DNA from: Pandoraea iniqua
GTDB lineage: Bacteria > Pseudomonadota > Gammaproteobacteria > Burkholderiales > Burkholderiaceae
Reading direction: 5' to 3'
Assembly (NCBI RefSeq): GCF_902459685.1
Contig: NZ_CABPSF010000008.1
Coordinates: forward strand, 223,551-287,550
DNA length: 64,000 bases
Shown here: positions 8,082 to 16,247 of the stretch, piece by piece
How positions within the stretch are numbered: position 1 is the first letter of the stretch
How the letters are laid out: every line of letters begins with the position of its first letter
The notes under the pieces: model-generated
The model's input: only the letters and a program-made list of their open reading frames with translations
Database searches by the model: none
What the model was told of the DNA's origin: nothing
Program-made: the position numbers and the translations under genes

Positions 8082-11000
8082 GCTGCCGCGCTACCCGGTT
8101 GCGTGCGGGCCGCGCCCAGCTGTTGCAGGTTTTCGAGAATCTGCTTTTGCGACATCACGCTCAACTCCACCACTTCGCGCGCTTGCGCGACGTAGTAGCC
8201 GAGCTGTTCGTCGCTGCGGGCCATCGACTTGTCGAGTGCCGCTTCAATGCGTTGCAGATGGTCGAGCAGTTGCGTGTTCGATTCGCCGAAGGCCTGCACG
8301 GCGGCGCCGAACGTGTCGCCGAGGCTCGCCACTTCCACGGCGCTGCCGGTGACCTGCGCCGACGCGGCGGCGAGTTTCTCGGTCTGGGCGGCAATGGCAT
8401 CGCCCAGATTCGCGCCGGCGCGCTCAAGCAACTGTGCCGACGTGGTGACGAGATCGTCGACCGCAGCGCGTTGCTCGTTGCCGGCATGGCGCACGGTGTC
8501 GAGCAGCGTGCCGAGCGTGTCGAGCAGGCGCGAGCGTTCTTCCAGCATGGCGTTGTCGCGCACCATGCTGTCCGAGAGCTTCTGGCGCAGTTCGGCGATG
8601 ATTTCGGCGGCGGCCTTCGGGGCTTCGGCGGCGGTCTGCATCAGGCGCGAAATCTCGGCGATGGTGTCGCTCGCATTGTTGCGCGACTGTTCCGACATTT
8701 CGAGCGCGGTGCGGCTGAGCGTCTCGCAGATCGTTTGCTGCTGATTGGCCGTTTGTGTACCCATCTGCTGCCACTGTTCGCGCAGTGTCGCGAGCGTGCC
8801 TTCGAGGGTTTCGGTCCATGCCGACAGGCGTTGCGTCTCGCGCTCGGCAGTGGCGTCGTGATGCGCGGCGTTGGCGGCGTTCAGGGCATCGAGCAGCGAC
8901 GCGCTGTGTTCGGTGAAGGCCGTCGTCGTCGCGGCAACGAGTTGCTGATTGCCACCTGCCAGTTGTTCGCTCACGCGAGCGTGTTCGGCGATGGCGTCGC
9001 GCCAAGCTTGTGCGACGTTAGTCGACGCGGCGTCCATCTGCGTCGAAACACCTTGCAGCAGTTGCGTCGAGCGCGTGTCGAAGGTGTCGGCGAAGCGCGT
9101 GAGTGCGGCAGCGAGGTCTTGCGTGAGCGAGTCGTTGGCCTGTTGCTGCGCAGCGATGGCCTGCTTCCACTCGCCGGAAACCACCGCCGCCGTATCGGCA
9201 ACGCTTTGCATCGCGCCTTCCGTGCGGGTACTCACACCCTCGACCAGATGTGTCGAGCGTTGTTCGAACGTTTCCGTGAAACGGCCCAATGCGGCGCCAA
9301 GATCGGCCGCCAGCGACGCGTTGGCGGCCTTTTGCAGCGTCAGCGATTCATTCCACACTTGTGCCACGCGCTCGTGCGCGCCGGACACATTACCGCTGGT
9401 CGTATCGAGCTTTGCGGCCACGTCGCTGATCAGCGCATTCGACCGTGCATCGAACGTTTGTGCGAAGCGCTCCAACGCGGCACCGAGTGCCTGCGTCATC
9501 GTGTCGTGCGACAAGCGTTGTTGCGTCAGCGCCTGATCCCACACTTGCGCCACGCGCTCGTGCGCACCGGACACATTGCCGCTGGTCGTATCGAGCTTCA
9601 CTGCCACGTCGCTGATCAGCGCATTCGAACGCGCGTCGAACGTTTGTGCGAAGCGTTCAAGCGCGGCGCCAAGTTCCTGCGTCATCGTGTCGTGCGACAG
9701 GCGTTGTTGCGTCAGTGCCTGATCCCACACCTGCGCCACACGCTCGTGCGCGCCGGTCACGTTGCCGCTGGTCGCGTCGAGCTTGGCCGCCACGTCGCCG
9801 AGCAACGCCGTCGAACGCGCTTCGAAGGTTTGTGCGAATCGCTCCAGCGCCACGCCGAGGTCTTGCGTCAGCGCGTTGTGCGCGCTTTGCTGCTGCGCGA
9901 GTGCTTGCTCCCAAGCCTGCGCGACGGTCGTCTGCGCGGTGGCGATGCTGCCGGTGGCGTTATCGAGTCGCGAGGTCACATCGGCCAGCAAGCCGGCAGA
10001 GCGGGTTTCGAACGTTTGTGCGAACTGTGTGAGCGTGGCGCCGAGTTCCTTCGCGAGCGCATCGCTGGTGCGCTGCTGCGCGGCGAGCGAGGCTTCCCAC
10101 GTTTGCGCCACACCGGCGTGTGCCGTGCTGACCTGACCGGTTGCGCTTTCGAGTCGGGTGGCAACGTCGTCGACGAGGCGTGCCGAGCGTGTCTCAAACG
10201 TCTGCGCGAATTCGCCTAGCGCACCGCGCAGATCGACCGCGAGCGACTCGTTAGTGCGCAACTGGGCGTCGAGCGAGTCTTTCCAGACATTCGCCACGCG
10301 CGAGGTCGTCGCTTCGAAGCGGTCGGACAAGCCGTCCATACGGTCTTGCATGGCGGACGACACCGTCTGGTGCCACGACGCGGTTTCGCGCGCCAGACTG
10401 GCCATGGTCGCCTCGACTTCGGGGCGAATCGCGGCACCGGCGGCGCTGGCCGTGGTCGTCACGCTGTCTTTCAGATACTGCTGCATCGCGTTTGTCAGCT
10501 GCGCGTACGAGGCATCCGTGCGGGCGTGCAAGGCATCTTGATTTGCCACGAGCCGTTCGCCGAGGCCCTGACTCTGGCGCTCCATGGCGGCCATCATGTC
10601 TTGCAGACGGTCGACCAGCGCGGGCATTACTGCGGCTTGCTGCTGGAGCAGTTGCAGCGTGGTTTCGCGCTGATGTTGCTGCGAGAAGCCGCGCAGCGTG
10701 GTGACAATGCGTGCGTCGAGCGATTGCACGACTTGCGCGCGCTGCTTGCGGGCGAGCGCGGCGAGCAGGCCGAGCATGGCCGACGTGGCAACACCGGCGA
10801 CCGAGGTGCCGAACGCGAAGCCGAGGCCCTTGACCGGCGAGGCAAGCGACGCGCGAATGGCTTGCAGATCGGTCGCGCCTTCGAGGGCGATGCCGGTGCC
10901 GCGCAGCGTTGCCGCCATGCCGAGGAACGTGCCGAGCATGCCGAGCAGCACCAGCAGGCCCACGAGATAGGGCGTGAGTGCCGGGCCGGGCAGGCCGACG

Positions 11001-11290
11001 CGCTCGCCTTCCACGCGCAGGCGCACGGCGGTGCGCAGGCCGGCGGGCAGCGTGTCGAGCCACGACGGCAGCGACGCCGGCGCCGTATTCAGTTCGCCAA
11101 CTGCCTTCGCGAGCGCGTTGGACGACTGATGAAAGCGTTTGAGCTCAAGGGCGCCGAAGAGATAGACGGCGGCGATGACCAGTGTGACGGCCAGCGCGAG
11201 GGTGTTGGTGCCGGCATAGCCGATGGCGATCCAGCCGACAACGGCCAGTCCGGCGACAAAGGCGACGAGATCAACGAGGTAACGATTCAT
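8078..11290 (-). CDS. Giant MotA/ExbB/ZorA-like channel protein with DUF802 repeats
   Basis: A 1070-residue membrane protein. Four hydrophobic segments lie near residues 8-26, 29-48, 106-126 and 152-178. The last two read LVGLLVLLGMLGTFLGM and GLGFAFGTSVAGVATS, matching the MotA/TolQ/ExbB pore-helix pattern. The remaining 890 residues are hydrophilic, helical and almost free of Pro. They hold six complete 62-residue repeats (363-734), each beginning (Q/E/D)TF(E/D)xRS and containing a VAQxW core, which correspond to DUF802 repeats. A second long coiled region follows, with Gln- and Thr-rich helices. The start is the ATG at 11290, which overlaps DUF3348 by 20 bp. The architecture of a short ion-channel head plus a very long cytoplasmic tail is that of ZorA. 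Function is unproven. Confidence 0.85.
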   Translation of the reverse strand: MNRYLVDLVAFVAGLAVVGWIAIGYAGTNTLALAVTLVIAAVYLFGALELKRFHQSSNALAKAVGELNTAPASLPSWLDTLPAGLRTAVRLRVEGERVGLPGPALTPYLVGLLVLLGMLGTFLGMAATLRGTGIALEGATDLQAIRASLASPVKGLGFAFGTSVAGVATSAMLGLLAALARKQRAQVVQSLDARIVTTLRGFSQQHQRETTLQLLQQQAAVMPALVDRLQDMMAAMERQSQGLGERLVANQDALHARTDASYAQLTNAMQQYLKDSVTTTASAAGAAIRPEVEATMASLARETASWHQTVSSAMQDRMDGLSDRFEATTSRVANVWKDSLDAQLRTNESLAVDLRGALGEFAQTFETRSARLVDDVATRLESATGQVSTAHAGVAQTWEASLAAQQRTSDALAKELGATLTQFAQTFETRSAGLLADVTSRLDNATGSIATAQTTVAQAWEQALAQQQSAHNALTQDLGVALERFAQTFEARSTALLGDVAAKLDATSGNVTGAHERVAQVWDQALTQQRLSHDTMTQELGAALERFAQTFDARSNALISDVAVKLDTTSGNVSGAHERVAQVWDQALTQQRLSHDTMTQALGAALERFAQTFDARSNALISDVAAKLDTTSGNVSGAHERVAQVWNESLTLQKAANASLAADLGAALGRFTETFEQRSTHLVEGVSTRTEGAMQSVADTAAVVSGEWKQAIAAQQQANDSLTQDLAAALTRFADTFDTRSTQLLQGVSTQMDAASTNVAQAWRDAIAEHARVSEQLAGGNQQLVAATTTAFTEHSASLLDALNAANAAHHDATAERETQRLSAWTETLEGTLATLREQWQQMGTQTANQQQTICETLSRTALEMSEQSRNNASDTIAEISRLMQTAAEAPKAAAEIIAELRQKLSDSMVRDNAMLEERSRLLDTLGTLLDTVRHAGNEQRAAVDDLVTTSAQLLERAGANLGDAIAAQTEKLAAASAQVTGSAVEVASLGDTFGAAVQAFGESNTQLLDHLQRIEAALDKSMARSDEQLGYYVAQAREVVELSVMSQKQILENLQQLGAARTQPGSAAA
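9089..10204 (-). repeat. Six tandem 186-bp coding repeats (DUF802 units)
   Basis: Six in-frame 186-bp units encode 62-residue repeats starting at residues 363, 425, 487, 549, 611 and 673 of the channel protein. The units between about 9275 and 9832 are nearly identical at the DNA level. For example, the block around 9530-9560 recurs almost base for base at about 9345-9375 and 9715-9745. The outer units are more diverged, which suggests recent expansion from the middle. Confidence 0.9.
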
Positions 11291-12077
11291 GTTGTCCGGG
11301 TTCACTAACGTTTTCGCCGGGTTCAATCGCGAGCTGGGCGGCGAGCAGCCCTTCAAGCGGTTGAAGGCGGATATCGAGTTCTGCGAGCAGGATGCTCTGC
11401 ATGTCCCGGTGGAAAGTGTCGAGCCACGTGCCTGCCGGGGCGAGCGGCGGGGCACCGGGCACGCGCGGTGCGGCCAGCGCGGCCTGCTCGGTATCGCGCA
11501 ACTTCACGAAATGGCCTTCGAGCAGGTTCGGCACACTGGCGAGCAAGGTGCGCTCGCGGGCGCCCAGCACGCGCTCCATGACGGCATCGACACTGGCCAG
11601 CCGGGCGGCGTCTGGCGACATCAACGCCAGTTGTGCGCGCATGCGGGTGCGCAGGGCGCCGATGGCCGTGTCCATGGTCTGTTGCGACGTGGCATAGCGC
11701 TGCCGGTACGCGGGAAACTCGGCAAACGAGGCGGCCCGTTGACGCTCGGCGGCGCTCATTGCCCGAATTTGCCCGCCGGGGGCGGCGGCCAGACCGCAAT
11801 CGCGGGCGATGGCGGCGGCGAGGTCCGTGCGTACACGTGCCAATTCCCGGCTGCCGTTGGCCGAAGCCGGGGCGGCCGTGCGCCCGCCGGGCGTTTCGGC
11901 CGGCGAGGAGGCTTTGAGAGCCGACGACAGGGCGATGGCGTCGGTCCAGCCCAGCCACTCACTCATGCGGTCCGAGAGCGACGGCGCGGCCTCAGGCGGC
12001 GTGAACGTGCTCAGACGGGCCAGCGAGCGTATGAGTGTCGGGGCGCTGATTACAGGACGCCGGGGCACTTGCACCAT
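11271..12077 (-). CDS. DUF3348 protein, first gene of the stator-like operon
   Basis: A 268-residue soluble protein without signal or membrane segment, rich in Ala, Arg and Leu and predicted to be mostly helical. Recognisable stretches are PTLIRSLARLS and LSDRMSEWLGWTDAIALSSAL near the N-terminus, a central AYRQRYATSQQTMDTAIGAL helix, VMERVLGARERTLLASVPN, and TWLDTFHRDMQSILLAELDI near the C-terminus. This combination and its place in front of DUF802 fit DUF3348. It opens the operon; the next gene starts 20 bp before its stop. The 96-bp gap after pcaD could hold the operon promoter. Biochemical function unknown. Confidence 0.8.
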   Translation of the reverse strand: MVQVPRRPVISAPTLIRSLARLSTFTPPEAAPSLSDRMSEWLGWTDAIALSSALKASSPAETPGGRTAAPASANGSRELARVRTDLAAAIARDCGLAAAPGGQIRAMSAAERQRAASFAEFPAYRQRYATSQQTMDTAIGALRTRMRAQLALMSPDAARLASVDAVMERVLGARERTLLASVPNLLEGHFVKLRDTEQAALAAPRVPGAPPLAPAGTWLDTFHRDMQSILLAELDIRLQPLEGLLAAQLAIEPGENVSEPGQHESLPR

Positions 12078-12173
12078 TCCACTGGGGGGTCAAAAACCCT
12101 GCAGTTTACACTGCGCGGCCCCCGGCACCCCCGGGTTGAGGTTTGCCGCCCGCGGCGCGGCACGCGTTTCGTG

Positions 12174-12974
12174 TCAATTCGATGGCACGAGAAACGCGAT
12201 GACCGCTGTCGAGAACCGCGCCGGAAATTCCACGTTCGACAAATGCACCGCAGGGAACACTTGCAGGCGTGCGCCGGGAATCGTGTTCGCGACAGCTTCT
12301 CCGAGCGCGGCGGAAGTCACCGTGTCGTATTCACCGGAGATCACGAGTGTCGGGCGCGTGATGGCGGCGATATCGCGCCGGAGGTCGGTGTGCTGCACGG
12401 CCGCCCACGAGCCGGCCAGCCCGTGGCGGTTAGTCGCGAGCAATGTTTCGCGAAACGGCACCACGGCCGGATCGTCGCCATCGAGCATGGCCGCCGGGAA
12501 CCAGTTGCGAAGAAACGTTTGTGTGGTTTCTCGCATGTCTCTCGCCTGAAGCACGGCAGCAATCGGCGCGTCCCAGACGTCGGCCGGGCCGAGATAGGCG
12601 GCCGTGTTGCTCAGAATCAATCGATCGATGCGCGCGGCGGCATGAATGCCGAGCCATTGCCCGACGATGCCCCCGAGCGACAGCCCGAGAAAGTGCGCCC
12701 GGGCGATATCCAGATGATCCAGCAACTCCACGACATCTTCGCCAAGACGCGCCAGCGAATAGGGGCCGGGCGGCACGCTCGACGCGCCATGGCCGCGCGC
12801 GTCATAGCGCAGCACACGGAAGTGTTGCGAGAAGTCGGCGATCTGCGCGTCCCACATATGCAGGTCGGTGCCGATCGAATTCGAGAGCACCAGCACGGGC
12901 GCTTGATCGGGGCCATCGAGCCGATAAGCGATACGGGCGCCGTCAGTGGTGTCGAAGAAGAAAAGGTTGTCCAT
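12174..12974 (-). CDS. pcaD: 3-oxoadipate enol-lactonase
   Basis: A 266-residue alpha/beta hydrolase that opens 3-oxoadipate enol-lactone to 3-oxoadipate in the protocatechuate/catechol branch of aromatic degradation. Evidence: SNSIGTDLHMWDAQI (oxyanion region typical of PcaD), RYDARGHGASSVP, nucleophile elbow GLSLGG with Ser99, acid Asp217 in GEYDTVT, and His244 in AVHLSN. Length matches the family. Other pca genes are not adjacent, so it stands alone beside a divergent LysR regulator; a different lactone or ester substrate is possible. Confidence 0.88.
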   Translation of the reverse strand: MDNLFFFDTTDGARIAYRLDGPDQAPVLVLSNSIGTDLHMWDAQIADFSQHFRVLRYDARGHGASSVPPGPYSLARLGEDVVELLDHLDIARAHFLGLSLGGIVGQWLGIHAAARIDRLILSNTAAYLGPADVWDAPIAAVLQARDMRETTQTFLRNWFPAAMLDGDDPAVVPFRETLLATNRHGLAGSWAAVQHTDLRRDIAAITRPTLVISGEYDTVTSAALGEAVANTIPGARLQVFPAVHLSNVEFPARFSTAVIAFLVPSN

Positions 12975-13059
12975 CGTAGCCTCCGGGGGAGATCAGGAAA
13001 AAGACGTTGAGGTCAGTTCGTGACGTCCATTCTGGGCGAGGCCGTAAATGATTTAAATT

Positions 13060-13081
13060 ACAAAGATCGGACGATCTTTGT
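13060..13081. promoter_or_regulatory. Perfect inverted repeat in the pcaD/LysR divergent promoter
   Basis: Arms ACAAAGATCG (13060-13069) and CGATCTTTGT (13072-13081) are exactly complementary with a 2-bp centre. The site lies 13 bp before the LysR start and about 86 bp before pcaD. A regulator-binding operator, probably for LysR itself, is the simplest reading. Confidence 0.7.
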
Positions 13082-13094
13082 CAAAAGAGATGAC

Positions 13095-14012
13095 ATGATG
13101 GAATTCACCCTGCACGACCTGCAATGCTTCGATGCCGTGATCCGCGAGGGCAGTTTTCAGGCGGCAGCGGCGGTATTGCACCGCACGCACCCGGCCGTGT
13201 TCGCGGCAGTGGCGAGGCTGGAGCGGCAGACGGGCCTCGCGTTGCTCGACCGCAGCGGCTATCGCGTGAAGCTAAGCGACGCGGGTGAATCGTTCTACCG
13301 GCGTGCGCAGCCGCTGCTGCGTGAGGCAACCGGCTTGCGACAGCATGCCGTGCAGTTGGCGATGGGCGAAGAGAGTGAGTTGAACGTGGTCGTCGGCGAC
13401 CTGTGCCCGCGCGGTTTGCTGCTGGGGTTGCTGGCGCGCTTCTTCGCGGAGTGTCCTCATACGCGACTGCAACTGCACTTCGAGACGGTCGGCGGACCGA
13501 TGGAGCGGCTGATGGCAGGCGACGCCGATCTCATCCTGCACCGCGTCGACAAGCGCGATGCCGGCATTGCGTGGATCGATCTGTGCAAGGTGCGGCTTGT
13601 GCCGGTGGTGGCGCCGCAAATGCTTACCGCACCACTACCGCGCGTCGTGCGTCCGGCGGACATGCGCGGCTACACCCAATGTGTCATGCGCGATTCGGCC
13701 CGGCAGCCGGGCGGCGAAAGCTTCTTTGTGATCGACGGGGCGCATCAGTGCACGGTGGCCGATCAGGCGATGAAGAAGGATGTGATCGTGCACGGCTTGG
13801 GCTGGGGGCACTTGCCTGCGCATCTGATCGAGGAAGAATTACGAAGCGGCGCGCTCAAATCCATCGCTGGCCGTCATCTGCCCGTGCACACAGAGGAAAT
13901 CGTTGCGGTGCGGCGTGCCGACGGCCCGCATGGGCCGGTGGCGAACCGTCTCTGGGCGTATCTCCGCCGTGAGGTGGAGGCGGCGGGCGAGGTTAGTCCA
14001 GAGACGGCGTAA
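13095..14012 (+). CDS. LysR-family regulator, probable controller of pcaD
   Basis: About 305 residues. The N-terminal winged HTH is plain: LHDLQCFDAVIREGSFQAAAAVLHRTHPAVFAAVARLERQ and LLDRSGYRVKLSDAGE. The effector domain follows (ELNVVVGDLCPRGLLLGLLA, LILHRVDKRDAGIAWIDL). Two adjacent ATGs (13095 and 13098) are possible starts. In-frame codons continue upstream through the palindrome at 13060, which argues against a longer protein. It is transcribed divergently from pcaD, the usual arrangement for a LysR activator and its target, and converges with the MFS gene 19 bp downstream. Inducer unknown. Confidence 0.88.
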   Translation: MMEFTLHDLQCFDAVIREGSFQAAAAVLHRTHPAVFAAVARLERQTGLALLDRSGYRVKLSDAGESFYRRAQPLLREATGLRQHAVQLAMGEESELNVVVGDLCPRGLLLGLLARFFAECPHTRLQLHFETVGGPMERLMAGDADLILHRVDKRDAGIAWIDLCKVRLVPVVAPQMLTAPLPRVVRPADMRGYTQCVMRDSARQPGGESFFVIDGAHQCTVADQAMKKDVIVHGLGWGHLPAHLIEEELRSGALKSIAGRHLPVHTEEIVAVRRADGPHGPVANRLWAYLRREVEAAGEVSPETA

Positions 14013-14031
14013 AGCGCGACAGCGAGCGTGT

Positions 14032-15231
14032 TCAGCAGGTAGCGTCGGCGGTTTGTGCGAGGCCACTGCGCAGATACGGCAGCAGGCTGGCGAGACCGAT
14101 GGCGGCCATGGCGGCGCCGATCCAGAGCGGCGCGCGCATGCCGTAGCCTGCGTCGATTGCGGAGCCGCCTGCCCAAGTGCCGAACGCGAGACCGGCTGTG
14201 ATCACCGACGTGTGCATCGTATTGACGAGCGGCCCCGGCGCGGCGGCGCGCATCACGCGGGCGACCATGGCGGGGTTGAGCGACACACCGGTCAGACCGA
14301 TGGCGGCAAACGCGGCAATCCCCACGGGCGTGATGTCTGCCCACAGTGCGAAGCTGACCAAGGCGAGTGCCAGCACGCTCAGGCCGACGATCAGCACCGT
14401 GAGCGTATGGCGGTCGGCGAATCGGCCCGTCACGGCATTGCCGATGATGTTGGCGATGCCGTACATCGCGAGCAGATTCGGAATCGTGGCGGCGGAAACC
14501 CCGGCCACGTTCAGGAAGATCGGTGAGAAGTAGCTGAACGCGGCGAAGGTCGCGCCGATGATCAGGCCGCTCGTGATGAAGGCGGCCCACAGCGGACGAT
14601 TGAGCAGCGAACGGAATTCAGCAGCGAGGCTGACCGTTTCGCGCTTCTCGGTGGCCGGCGCCCACAGCGCGACCGCCACGGTGCAAAGGGCGGCGAGTAC
14701 CGCGACCAGCCAGAAGCTGGCACGCCAGCCGAAGTGCTGCTCGATGAACGCCGTGAGCGGCACACCCACGACGGGCGAGAACATCAGACCACCCAGCACG
14801 AACGACGCCGCACGACCGCGCACCGACGGCGCGACGAGGTCGGCGCACAGCGTGAGCGCGACGCCGAACGTAGCGGAACTGGCCACGCCCATGATGATGC
14901 GGGCGAGCGCCATGACTTCGTAGCGCGTGGCGACAGCGGCGAGCACACCACCTGCCACGTTGATGACGAGCAGCCAGACGAGTGCCTGTTTATGCGGCGT
15001 GCGCAAGGCGAGCAGGAGGGCGGTGAGCACCGGGCCGCCGATGGTCATGCCCAGTGCGTAGAGCGAGATCAGGTTGCCGATATCGCCAATGCCGACGTTC
15101 ATCGCATGGGCGAGCGCGGGCATCATGCCGGCGACCATGAATTCCGCCGTGGTCATGGCAAAGACGGTGAGTCCTAATAAGTACACGACCGGTGGCATCG
15201 AGGTTTTTTGCGTCATATCTGTAACGATCAT
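14032..15231 (-). CDS. MFS transporter, DHA1 drug-efflux type
   Basis: A 399-residue, twelve-helix major facilitator. The first helix is VVYLLGLTVFAMTTAEFMVAGMMPALA, which carries the TxEF pattern of the AraJ/YdhP/SotB branch. Motif C-like sequence SFVLGGLMFSPVVGVPL lies in helix 5 and FADRHTL in the central loop. These DHA1 members export sugars, drugs or other small molecules by proton antiport. A TetR gene precedes it in the same direction with a gap of about 90 bp, so it is probably the pump controlled by that repressor. Confidence 0.88.
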   Translation of the reverse strand: MIVTDMTQKTSMPPVVYLLGLTVFAMTTAEFMVAGMMPALAHAMNVGIGDIGNLISLYALGMTIGGPVLTALLLALRTPHKQALVWLLVINVAGGVLAAVATRYEVMALARIIMGVASSATFGVALTLCADLVAPSVRGRAASFVLGGLMFSPVVGVPLTAFIEQHFGWRASFWLVAVLAALCTVAVALWAPATEKRETVSLAAEFRSLLNRPLWAAFITSGLIIGATFAAFSYFSPIFLNVAGVSAATIPNLLAMYGIANIIGNAVTGRFADRHTLTVLIVGLSVLALALVSFALWADITPVGIAAFAAIGLTGVSLNPAMVARVMRAAAPGPLVNTMHTSVITAGLAFGTWAGGSAIDAGYGMRAPLWIGAAMAAIGLASLLPYLRSGLAQTADATC

Positions 15232-15323
15232 TCAATATTTGGGGGAAGAAAAAGCCCAGAGGGCTTTACGCGCGAATGTCGGGTGAGGCTTGTGTGTTGG
15301 GTGCGTTGTGTGAGTCGGTAGCG

Positions 15324-15905
15324 TCAGAGCTGGGCGATCGTGCCTTCCATGATGTCTTCGAGAAATGCGCGATCGCTGACGGTGCGCCCGAGGGCGCGCA
15401 ATCCGAAATAGCTGCTGACGTACATACGGGCGACGAGGAGTGCGGGCCGATCGGTGGAGAGTTCACCGCTGTGTTGTCCGATGGCGATCAGGTGCACGAG
15501 CACCTGTTCGATACGGGTGAGATAGGCCTGACTGATCTGGCGCACTCTGGGGTCTTTGCCACCGCGTTCGAGGGCAGCGAAAAGACCCATGCAGGCACGT
15601 CCCGTCTGGGGATCGAGGTCTTGGTCGATCCCCCATTGCATGAGGGCGCGCAGCCGGTCCTTGACCGCGCCGGGCGCGTTGAGAATGTCGACTTGCGTCT
15701 GAAGCCCGAGCGTCTGATAGCGCTCGAGGGCTTCGTGATAGAGGTTCAGCTTGTTGCCGAAGGCGTTGTAAAGACTGCCACGCCCGAGCCCCGTGCATTC
15801 GACGAGCGTCTGCGCCGACGTGCCTTCATAGCCGTTCGTCCAGAACGCATCCATGGCGGCCTCGATGACGGCCGCGTCGTCGAATTCTCTGGGTCTGCCG
15901 CTCAT
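15324..15905 (-). CDS. TetR-family regulator upstream of the MFS pump
   Basis: A 193-residue TetR protein: MSGRPREFDDAAVIEAAMDAFW, recognition helix region TSAQTLVECTGLGRGSLYNAFGNK, then a helical C-terminal domain with GRACMGLFAALERGG, as in the TetR_C group of oxidant/electrophile-sensing repressors. The frame opens 15 codons earlier, but the MSGRPREF start is the usual one for this subfamily. It lies upstream of the MFS gene, so the two may be co-transcribed and autorepressed. The ligand cannot be read from sequence. Confidence 0.88.
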   Translation of the reverse strand: MSGRPREFDDAAVIEAAMDAFWTNGYEGTSAQTLVECTGLGRGSLYNAFGNKLNLYHEALERYQTLGLQTQVDILNAPGAVKDRLRALMQWGIDQDLDPQTGRACMGLFAALERGGKDPRVRQISQAYLTRIEQVLVHLIAIGQHSGELSTDRPALLVARMYVSSYFGLRALGRTVSDRAFLEDIMEGTIAQL

Positions 15906-15944
15906 GTTGATGTGCCTCGATGTCAGGGGGACGAAAACGGGGTA

Positions 15945-15968
15945 GCGCATTGGACGACGTCAATGCGC
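15945..15968. repeat. Inverted repeat upstream of the TetR gene
   Basis: GCGCATTG (15945-15952) and CAATGCGC (15961-15968) are perfect complements around an 8-bp spacer, 40 bp upstream of the TetR start. It could form a hairpin in the leader or be bound by a dimeric regulator. The spacer is longer than in most TetR operators. Confidence 0.4.
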
Positions 15969-16074
15969 CAGTCCGATAGACGAAACTATAGGCGATTATT
16001 TAACGACTGTTCCAATAACCTGATATCGGTTGTGGAATTGGTTCGAGGGCTGTGGGAGATGCGGCGCGCAGAAA

Positions 16075-16099
16075 CAAAAAAGCCGTCACGAGGACGGCT
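16075..16099 (-). terminator. Intrinsic terminator of the tRNA-Gly gene
   Basis: Stem AGCCGTC (16081-16087) pairs with GACGGCT (16093-16099) with a five-base loop. On the minus strand it is followed by a run of T (16075-16080). It lies 16 bp beyond the 3' end of the tRNA. Confidence 0.88.
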
Positions 16100-16114
16100 T
16101 CTTCGAAGAATCTC

Positions 16115-16188
16115 TGGAGCGGGCGATGGGAATCGAACCCACGGCTCTAGCTTGGGAAGCTAGGGTATTACCATTATACGACGCCCGC
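16115..16188 (-). tRNA. tRNA-Gly (anticodon TCC), CCA encoded
   Basis: Read on the minus strand, the acceptor stem GCGGGCG pairs with CGCCCGC. The D-arm contains TAATGGTAAT, the anticodon stem CTAGC/GCTAG encloses loop TTCCCAA with anticodon TCC, and the T-arm is GTGGGTTCGATTCCCAT. Discriminator T is followed by a genomically encoded CCA. The loops fit a standard class I tRNA reading GGA/GGG glycine codons. It stands alone, with its own promoter and terminator. Confidence 0.97.
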
Positions 16189-16198
16189 GAAGACCGAC

Positions 16199-16228
16199 AT
16201 TCTAAGCGCGGTTTGGGGTTTTTGGCAA
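16199..16228 (-). promoter_or_regulatory. Sigma-70-type promoter of tRNA-Gly
   Basis: On the minus strand, TTGCCA (16223-16228) and TAGAAT (16199-16204) are separated by 18 bp. This places the start of transcription a few bases before the mature 5' end of the tRNA. Confidence 0.65.
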
Positions 16229-16247
16229 TCTAGTCACCATCAGATCC

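Noticed and set aside
9089..10204. CRISPR array
   Set aside because: The repeats are 186 bp, contiguous and in-frame coding, with no spacers and no cas genes nearby.
8099..10219. A 706-codon open frame on the plus strand
   Set aside because: It is antisense to the DUF802 repeats; its internal repeats only mirror the 186-bp units.
6527..12077. Complete Zorya defence system
   Set aside because: Only ZorA/ZorB-like components are present; no ZorC, ZorD or ZorE-like nuclease or helicase is in the operon or beside it.
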